From: Streptomyces griseocarneus
GTDB taxonomy: Bacteria > Actinomycetota > Actinomycetes > Streptomycetales > Streptomycetaceae
Assembly: GCF_014655595.1 (NCBI RefSeq)
Contig: NZ_BNBL01000010.1
Location: 62,001 to 126,000 of the forward strand
Length of the DNA: 64,000 nucleotides
Direction of reading: 5' to 3'
This document shows positions 58,363 to 64,000 of this stretch, piece after piece. The notes below the pieces were generated by a model. It did no database searches. It worked only from the letters and a program-made list of their open reading frames with translations, and was not told where the DNA came from. Each line of letters begins with the position of its first letter. Position 1 is the first letter of the stretch. The position numbers were made by a program, and so were the translations under genes.

Positions 58363-59526
58363 ATGAGGCATTTCGGGCACCTTGCGTCTGCGGTGCGGAA
58401 TGGGTTGTTCCATAGGGAGCCGGGCGAGTTCACCGCCGACTCCCCCGCCCCCACGCTCGCCGTCGCCCTCGGTGCCACGCTCTACAGCCCCGGCACCCGC
58501 CTCACGCTCGCCCGGGACATACACAAGCAGGCACGGCGCGGGGTGGTCTCCATGGTGCTGTGCCTCGAGGACTCCATCGGCGACGCGGACGTCGCGGGCG
58601 CCGAGGAGAATCTCGTCCGGCAGTTCACGGAGCTGGCCGCCGCCGGGGACGACCTGCCGCTGCTGTTCGTCCGGGTCCGCGAACCCGCCCAGATCACCGA
58701 CCTCGTGCGGCGCCTGGGCCCCGCCGGGCGGCTGCTGTCCGGATTCGTCCTGCCCAAGTTCACCGAGGAACGCGGCCTGCCCTTCCTCGAGGCGCTGGCC
58801 GACGCCGAAGCCGACGGCGGCCGACGGCTGTTCGCCATGCCCGTCCTCGAGTCCCCGGAGCTCCTGCACCTGGAGACCCGCACCGAGACCCTGACCGGCA
58901 TCGCCCGCGCCGTCGACAAGTACCGCGACCGGGTGCTCGCGCTGCGGCTCGGCGTGACCGACTTCTGCTCGGCGTACGGACTGCGCCGGGCGCCCGACAT
59001 GACCGCCTACGACGTGAAGCTCGTCGCCTCCGTCATCGCCGACGTCGTCAACGTCCTGGGCCGCGCCGACGGCAGCGGCTTCACGATCAGCGGCCCGGTC
59101 TGGGAGTACTTCCCCCAGCCCGAGCGGATGTTCAAGCCCCAGCTGCGCCGCAGCCCCTTCGCCGGCCCCGCGGAGGCCCTGCGCACCGCGCTCATCGAGC
59201 ACGACATGGACGGCCTGCTGCGCGAGATCCAGCTCGACCGCGCCAACGGCCTGCAGGGCAAGACCTGCATCCACCCCTCGCACGTCGCCCCCGTGCACGC
59301 GCTCTCCGTCGTCAGCCACGAGGAGTTCAGCGACGCCCAGGACATCCTGCGGCCGGAACTCGACGGTGGTGGAGTACTGCGCTCCGCCTACACGAACAAG
59401 ATGAACGAAGTGAAACCGCACCGCGCCTGGGCCGAGCGCACCATGCGGCGCGCCGAGGTCTTCGGCGTCGCACGCGAGGACGTCAGCTTCGTCGAGCTGC
59501 TGGCGGCGGGGCTTCAGGACGTATGA
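58363..59526 (+). CDS. HpcH/HpaI (citrate-lyase beta-like) aldolase of the Ter biosynthetic module
   Basis: A 387-residue TIM-barrel enzyme of the HpcH/HpaI/CitE family. Blocks are SMVLCLEDSIGDADV (acidic metal site), SGFVLPKFTEERGL, FAMPVLESPELLHLETR, LRLGVTDFCSAYGLRR and GKTCIHPSHV, the last being the typical citrate-lyase-like signature. Comparative work on Ter systems (Anantharaman, Iyer and Aravind, recalled) places such an aldolase with PRTase and HAD enzymes in a nucleoside-like metabolite pathway. ATG 58363 has GGGGAGAGCG upstream; the stop overlaps the next ATG (ATGA). Confidence 0.85.
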   Translation: MRHFGHLASAVRNGLFHREPGEFTADSPAPTLAVALGATLYSPGTRLTLARDIHKQARRGVVSMVLCLEDSIGDADVAGAEENLVRQFTELAAAGDDLPLLFVRVREPAQITDLVRRLGPAGRLLSGFVLPKFTEERGLPFLEALADAEADGGRRLFAMPVLESPELLHLETRTETLTGIARAVDKYRDRVLALRLGVTDFCSAYGLRRAPDMTAYDVKLVASVIADVVNVLGRADGSGFTISGPVWEYFPQPERMFKPQLRRSPFAGPAEALRTALIEHDMDGLLREIQLDRANGLQGKTCIHPSHVAPVHALSVVSHEEFSDAQDILRPELDGGGVLRSAYTNKMNEVKPHRAWAERTMRRAEVFGVAREDVSFVELLAAGLQDV

Positions 59527-61961
59527 GCGACGGAACGAGCAGCGACATAACGAACGAGGAGAATTCACGCGTGGTGTGGTCGGGGCAGTGGGTCGCGGAC
59601 CGGCTGGACATCGCTCTCGAGGGCGACGCCCGCCTGCCGGAACTGCTGGGCCTGGCCCTGCGGCGCAATCCCAAGCGGGCGCATCTGCTGGTGTCCAACG
59701 TGCTGGGCAAGCACGTGCCCGCCTCTCCGGCGGCGGTGTACGAGGCCGGGGCCGGCCTCGGCCGGCAGGTGCGGGCCCTGCTGGGCGACGCGGAGGCCGC
59801 GCGGGCCGTCGTCCTGGGCTACGCCGAGACGGCCACGGGCCTGGGCCACGCCGTGGCGGACGGCGTCGGCCTGGCGCCGTACCTGCACTCCACCCGGCGG
59901 CCCGTGCCGGGGATTTCGCCCGTCGGCGGCTTCGAGGAGGAGCACAGCCACGCCACCTCGCACCTGCTGCTGCCACAGGATCCGGACTTCTTCGCCGGCG
60001 ACGGCCCGCTCGTCCTCGTCGACGACGAGTTCTCGACGGGGCGCACGGTGCTGAACACGATCGCGGCGCTGCACGCGCGGTTCCCGCGGGAGCGGTACGT
60101 GGTGGTGGCGCTGGTCGACATGCGGTCGGCGGACGACCGGGCGCGGCTGGACGACTTCGCGGCCGAACTCGGCGCGCGGGTCGACCTCGTCGCCCTGGCC
60201 TCCGGCACGGTGCGCCTGCCGGCGGGCGTGCTGGAGCGGGGCGCGGAGCTGGTGCGTACGGCACCGTCGCCGTCGCCGTCTGCGGGTGCGCCGGTGCCCA
60301 CCCGTGCCGCCCAGCGGGTTGAGCTGGAATGGCCCGCCGGCCTGCCGGACGGCGGACGGCACGGCTTCACGCCGGAGCACCGTGCGAGGCTCGAGGCCGC
60401 ACTGCCGCGCATGGCCGCCCAGCTGGCCGCGGTTGTGGGCACGCCCCCGCGCCGCGTCCTCGTCCTCGGCACCGAAGAGCTGATGTACGCGCCCCTGCGC
60501 CTCGCTCAGGCGCTGGAGCGCGAGTTCGCAGAGGTGCGTTTCTCCACCACCACCCGCTCACCCGTCCTCCCCGTCGACGACCCCGGCTACGCGATCCGCT
60601 CGCGCCTCGTCTTCCCGGCCCACGACGCCCCGGCGGACGGCCCCGGCGAGCGCTACGCGTACAACGTCGCCGGCGCCGGCTTCGACGCCGTCGTCGTGGT
60701 GACCGACTCCGCCGCCGACACCCCCGAACTGCACGCTCCCGGCGGTCTGCTGGACCAGCTGGCCGCGCACGCCCGAAAGGTGCTGCTCGCCGTGATCCCC
60801 TCCCACCGTGCCGGAGGCGGACCGCTGCGCGGCCCCGCCTTCTCCTCCTACGCCCCCGAGGAGGTCGGCTGGCTGCTGCAGGACCTGTCGGCCGTGGACC
60901 TCGAGGCGCCCACCGAGGAGCGGGAGGAGGCGATCCAGAGCGGCGGCGCCCACTACGCCGAGTCGCTGCCGGTCGAGTACCAGCCCAGCGAGCGCTACCA
61001 GGCCGCGTACCACTCCGCCCTCGAGGCATCGGCGGCCCGCATGGCGCGTGCGGTGGGCGTGGTCACCGAGACCGTGCTCGCCGAGCGCTCGCCCCGCCCG
61101 GTCCTGGTCTCGCTCGCCCGCGCCGGGACGCCCGTCGGCGTGCTGATGCGCCGCTGGGCGCGGCACGCACACGGCCTGGACCTGCCGCACTACGCCGTGT
61201 CCATCGTGCGCGGCCGCGGCATCGACCCCAACGCCCTGCGCTGGATCGCCGCCCACCACGACCCGGCCGACGTCGTCTTCGTCGACGGCTGGACCGGCAA
61301 GGGCGCCATCACCCGCGAGCTGGCCCAGGCCCTCGAGGACGCCGGCGCGCCCGCCGGGTTCGACCCGCGCCTCGCGGTCCTCGCCGATCCCGGCCACTGC
61401 GTGGACACGTACGGCACCCGGGACGACTTCCTCATCCCCTCCGCCTGCCTGAACTCCACCGTCTCCGGCCTGATCTCGCGCACGGTCCTGCGTGCCGACC
61501 TCGTCGGCCCGCACGACTTCCACGGCGCGAAGTTCTACCGGGAGCTGGCCGGCGCCGACGTCTCCCGCGCCTTCCTCGACACCGTCTCGGCGCGCTTCGG
61601 CGACGTCGAGGAGGCCGTCGCCCGCGAGGTGAAGGAGCTCGCCGCCGCCGACCGCACCCCCACCTGGGCCGGCTGGGCGGCCGTCGAGCGCATCAGCGCG
61701 GAGTACGGCATCGACGACGTCAACCTCGTCAAGCCCGGCGTGGGGGAGACCACGCGCGTCCTGCTGCGCCGCGTCCCCTGGAAGATCCTCGCCCGGCGCG
61801 GCTCCGGCGCCGACCTGGACCACGTCCGCCTGCTCGCCGAGCAGCGCGGCGTCCCCGTCGAGGAGGTGGACGGCCTGCCCTACAGCTGCGTCGGCCTGAT
61901 CCACCCGCGCTACACCCGCGGTGCCACCGGCACCGACGGCAAGGCGGTGGCCGCCAAGTGA
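59523..61961 (+). CDS. PRTase-TRSP-StiP-PELOTA multidomain fusion of the Ter system
   Basis: An 812-residue fusion. Residues 1-250 are a phosphoribosyltransferase domain with PRPP loop VLVDDEFSTGRTVLN (164-178). Residues about 265-425 are the TRSP domain, including the STTTRSPVLPVDD motif (341-353) and VLVLGTEELMYAPL. Residues about 440-700 are the StiP-type region (SYAPEEVGWLLQDLS, SGGAHYAESLPVEY, and a second PRPP-like loop VFVDGWTGKGAIT). The C-terminal 110 residues (RVLLRRVPWKILARR onwards) look like the PELOTA RNA-binding domain. These are often two separate genes; here they are one. GTGA/ATGA overlaps couple it to both neighbours. The catalysed reactions are not established. Confidence 0.83.
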   Translation: MSDGTSSDITNEENSRVVWSGQWVADRLDIALEGDARLPELLGLALRRNPKRAHLLVSNVLGKHVPASPAAVYEAGAGLGRQVRALLGDAEAARAVVLGYAETATGLGHAVADGVGLAPYLHSTRRPVPGISPVGGFEEEHSHATSHLLLPQDPDFFAGDGPLVLVDDEFSTGRTVLNTIAALHARFPRERYVVVALVDMRSADDRARLDDFAAELGARVDLVALASGTVRLPAGVLERGAELVRTAPSPSPSAGAPVPTRAAQRVELEWPAGLPDGGRHGFTPEHRARLEAALPRMAAQLAAVVGTPPRRVLVLGTEELMYAPLRLAQALEREFAEVRFSTTTRSPVLPVDDPGYAIRSRLVFPAHDAPADGPGERYAYNVAGAGFDAVVVVTDSAADTPELHAPGGLLDQLAAHARKVLLAVIPSHRAGGGPLRGPAFSSYAPEEVGWLLQDLSAVDLEAPTEEREEAIQSGGAHYAESLPVEYQPSERYQAAYHSALEASAARMARAVGVVTETVLAERSPRPVLVSLARAGTPVGVLMRRWARHAHGLDLPHYAVSIVRGRGIDPNALRWIAAHHDPADVVFVDGWTGKGAITRELAQALEDAGAPAGFDPRLAVLADPGHCVDTYGTRDDFLIPSACLNSTVSGLISRTVLRADLVGPHDFHGAKFYRELAGADVSRAFLDTVSARFGDVEEAVAREVKELAAADRTPTWAGWAAVERISAEYGIDDVNLVKPGVGETTRVLLRRVPWKILARRGSGADLDHVRLLAEQRGVPVEEVDGLPYSCVGLIHPRYTRGATGTDGKAVAAK

Positions 61962-62791
61962 CCACGGCCTCCCGCGTCCTGGTCGCCAGCGACCTCGACC
62001 GCACCCTGATCTACTCCACCGCCGCGCTGGCCCTGTCCATGCCGGACGCCCAGGCGCCCCGCCTGCTGTGCGTGGAGACCTACGAGCAGAAGCCGCTCTC
62101 CTACATGACGGAGGACGCGGCCGCCGCGCTCGCCGAACTGGCCGGCGCGGTGACGTTCGTCCCCACCACCACCCGCACCCGCGAGCAGTACGACCGCATC
62201 CGGCTGCCCGGGCCCGCGCCCGAATTCGCCATCTGCGCCAACGGTGGCGAACTGCTCGTGCGCGGCGAGCCCGACACCGGCTGGCGGGAGCGGGTGCGGC
62301 GCACGCTGGCCGCCGAGTGCGCCGGCCTCGACGAGGTCCACGCCCGCATGGTGGATACCGCCGACCCCCGGTGGCTGCTCAAGGCGCGCACGGCGGCGGA
62401 CCTCTTCTCCTACCTCGTCGTCGACCGGCCGCTGCTGCCCGAGGCGTGGGTGACGGAGCTGACGGAGTGGGCCGGGGAACGCGGCTGGACGGTCTCCCTG
62501 CAGGGCCGCAAGCTCTACGCCGTGCCCGGGCCGCTGACGAAGAGCGCGGCGGTCGCGGAGGTGGCGCGCCGCACGGGCGCCGACGAGGTGCTCGCCGCCG
62601 GCGACTCGCTGCTGGACGCCGACCTGCTGCTGGCCGCGGGCCGGGGCTGGCGCCCGGGCCACGGCGAGCTGGCGGACGCGGGCTGGAGCGCGCCGCACGT
62701 CACCGCGCTCACCACGCGCGGGGTGGCGGCGGGGGAGGAGATCGTCCGGGCCTTCGCCCGCGCGGCGGGGGTCGCGGCGGGGGTCTCGTAA
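61958..62791 (+). CDS. HAD-superfamily hydrolase of the Ter module
   Basis: A 277-residue haloacid-dehalogenase-fold phosphatase. Motif I ASDLDRTLIY (Asp12, Asp14), motif II Thr in FVPTTTRTREQY, conserved Lys near GPLTKSAAV and motif IV AAGDSLLDADLL are intact. The ANGGELLVRG block resembles the trehalose/mannosyl-3-phosphoglycerate phosphatase (Cof-like) branch. It presumably dephosphorylates the product of the upstream PRTase pathway. GTG 61958 overlaps the upstream stop (GTGA), so it is the third gene of the coupled operon. Confidence 0.87.
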   Translation: MTTASRVLVASDLDRTLIYSTAALALSMPDAQAPRLLCVETYEQKPLSYMTEDAAAALAELAGAVTFVPTTTRTREQYDRIRLPGPAPEFAICANGGELLVRGEPDTGWRERVRRTLAAECAGLDEVHARMVDTADPRWLLKARTAADLFSYLVVDRPLLPEAWVTELTEWAGERGWTVSLQGRKLYAVPGPLTKSAAVAEVARRTGADEVLAAGDSLLDADLLLAAGRGWRPGHGELADAGWSAPHVTALTTRGVAAGEEIVRAFARAAGVAAGVS

Positions 62792-62862
62792 ACCGGCGCC
62801 CGGGGCCCGTAATCTCGTCGATCGTCAGCCGCATGGGGTACTGACCCGACCGAGGAGACCGC

Positions 62863-63528
62863 GTGGCCGAGACCAAGAGCGCTCCGCTCACCACCGAGCT
62901 GTATGCGTACGTACTCGCGCACAACCCCCCGCTCGACCCGGTGCAGCGCGCCCTGGTCGAGTCCACCCACACCCTCTTCCCCGACAGTGCGCTCAAGCAG
63001 GTGGCCGAGGAGCAGGCACCGCTGCTGGCCTTCCTCGTCCGCCTCACCGGCGCCCGGCAGGTCGTGGAGGTCGGCACCTACACCGGCCTGTCGGCGCTGT
63101 CCATGGCCCGGGCGCTGCCCGCCGGCGGACGGCTGATCACCCTCGACATCTCCGAGGAGTGGACGGCCCACGCCCGCGAGGCCTGGGCCGAGGCCGGCGT
63201 CGACGACCGCATCGACCTGCGCATCGCGCCCGCCCTGGACTCGCTGCGCGCCCTGCCCGCCGAGCCGCACATCGATCTCGCCTTCATCGACGCCAACAAG
63301 GACGGCTACATCGACTACTGGGAGGAGATCGTGCCCCGGCTGCGGCCGGGCGGACTGATCGTGGCGGACAACGTCCTCTTCATGGGCCAGGTCGTCGACC
63401 CGGCCGTCACCGGCGGCCCGGGCGCCCACATCAGGGCGTTCAACGAGCACGTGGCGGCGGACCGGCGAATGGAGTCGGTCATGCTCACCGTCGCCGACGG
63501 CCTGACGCTGGCACGCAGGACCGGCTGA
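62863..63528 (+). CDS. O-methyltransferase (caffeoyl-CoA/catechol OMT family)
   Basis: A 221-residue SAM-dependent methyltransferase. The SAM-binding motif is VVEVGTYTGLSALSMA, with the acidic LITLDISEEW, metal/catechol ligands in LAFIDANKDGYIDYWE, and IVADNVLFMGQV. This small cation-dependent family methylates catechol-type hydroxyls. GTG 62863 has GAGGAGACC upstream. It lies 71 bp after the HAD gene and may be read with the Ter operon, though there is no known link. Confidence 0.9.
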   Translation: MAETKSAPLTTELYAYVLAHNPPLDPVQRALVESTHTLFPDSALKQVAEEQAPLLAFLVRLTGARQVVEVGTYTGLSALSMARALPAGGRLITLDISEEWTAHAREAWAEAGVDDRIDLRIAPALDSLRALPAEPHIDLAFIDANKDGYIDYWEEIVPRLRPGGLIVADNVLFMGQVVDPAVTGGPGAHIRAFNEHVAADRRMESVMLTVADGLTLARRTG

Positions 63529-63546
63529 GCCGATCGCCCGGGGCCC

Positions 63547-64000
63547 TCAGCGCGCGGCGCCGCCGCGCTCCTCGCGGATCTCGCGCACGACGTCCGCGAC
63601 GGCCCGCCGGACCGCCTCGGTCTCCGTCAGGAAGTGCCACCAGTCCGGATGACGCCCCTCCAGGGCGCCGACCGCCCGCTCCAGGCGGGCCACCGAGTCG
63701 TCGAGCGGGCGGGCATGCCGGGGATCGGGCGTGCTGCGCCCGGCCATCGCCAGGCGCTGGGCGTCGCGGATGGCGAAGCGGGTGCGCTCGACCTCCTTCT
63801 CGTGGTCGAACGACACCTCGTCCAGCCGCCGCAGCCGGTCGCCGGCCGCCGAGACGGCCTCGTCGGTGGTGTTGAGCAGCGCCCGCACGGTGGCCAGGAG
63901 GGCCGTGGCGTCCGCCCAGCGCTGCTCGTCGCGGGCCGTACGGGCCTCGCCCAGCTTCTCCTCCGCCCGGGCGACGGCCCGCTCCGCCTCCTGCGGCACC
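63547..64000 (-). CDS. Coiled-coil protein, C-terminal part (runs off the window)
   Basis: About 150 codons are visible, with no start inside the window; the gene continues beyond 64000. The visible part is helical and highly charged (ERAVARAEEKLGEARTARD, RTRFAIRDAQRL, then WWHFLTETEAVRRAVADVVREI), consistent with a long coiled coil. Similar C-terminal ends occur in actinobacterial TPM-domain and other coiled-coil proteins, but I cannot assign a family from this fragment. It converges on the methyltransferase gene. Confidence 0.6.
   Translation of the reverse strand, partial: VPQEAERAVARAEEKLGEARTARDEQRWADATALLATVRALLNTTDEAVSAAGDRLRRLDEVSFDHEKEVERTRFAIRDAQRLAMAGRSTPDPRHARPLDDSVARLERAVGALEGRHPDWWHFLTETEAVRRAVADVVREIREERGGAAR

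Noticed and set aside
1-64000. CRISPR array, prophage or insertion sequence
   Set aside because: No regularly spaced repeats with unique spacers, phage structural genes or transposase motifs were seen on either strand.

Overview
This is high-GC actinobacterial chromosome, almost certainly Streptomyces. The signs are strong third-position G/C bias, many GTG starts, 4-bp ATGA/GTGA overlaps, a DmdR/IdeR-type iron box, a discrete fabD-fabH-acpP-fabF cluster behind a FasR-like regulator, homodimeric aceE next to DUF3052 and an AhpE-like peroxiredoxin, and hrdA next to dnaG. From memory, the gene order broadly matches the S. coelicolor core chromosome. I see no insertion sequence, integrase, prophage, rRNA or CRISPR array.

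Layout. 0.2-10 kb holds housekeeping genes: secreted serine protease, SanA/YdcF-like protein, dgt, ferredoxin-reductase-like flavoprotein, dnaG, sigma factor hrdA, a xylulokinase-like kinase and a small membrane protein. 10.1-10.5 kb carries two identical tandem tRNA-Asn genes and a CAU-anticodon tRNA. 10.7-22 kb is the accessory highlight: two divergent operons separated by two iron-box-like sites. The left operon is a complete Dpp/Nik-type ABC importer with its two ATPases fused in one polypeptide. The right operon has a clavaminate-synthase-like Fe(II)/2-oxoglutarate dioxygenase, SbnB-like and SbnA-like enzymes (2,3-diaminopropionate supply), a group III (alanine-racemase-fold) PLP decarboxylase and a MATE exporter. 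No siderophore synthetase, NRPS or nicotianamine synthase is present. I read it as an iron-regulated, diaminopropionate-based small metallophore system of unassigned product.

22-34 kb is a mixed stretch: thioredoxin, phosphatase, OsmC, class F sortase, MarR with a divergent oxidoreductase, EI24, nitrilase-like hydrolase, a secreted pyroglutamyl-peptidase-like protein lacking its catalytic Cys, MgtC, SGNH lipoprotein, DUF3145, and a dehydrogenase behind a MerR-type promoter. 34-39 kb is the fatty-acid initiation cluster. 39-49 kb has pirin, a serine hydrolase, a MerR regulator with an aldo/keto reductase (its promoter carries the same palindrome as the one at 33.1 kb), a NarL-type two-component system, a DUF4429 protein, a DUF1023 hydrolase, TetR with an MFS exporter, and an I36 inhibitor-like secreted protein. 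49-53.7 kb has aceE, DUF3052 and peroxiredoxin.

53.8-62.8 kb is a Ter-type stress system: two TerD proteins, a DUF475/TerC-like membrane protein, a TerA-like protein, a TerD with proline-rich tail, then a translationally coupled trio of citrate-lyase-like aldolase, a large PRTase-TRSP-StiP-PELOTA fusion, and a HAD hydrolase. An O-methyltransferase and a partial coiled-coil gene close the window. Family assignments come from motifs read by eye. No database search was run.
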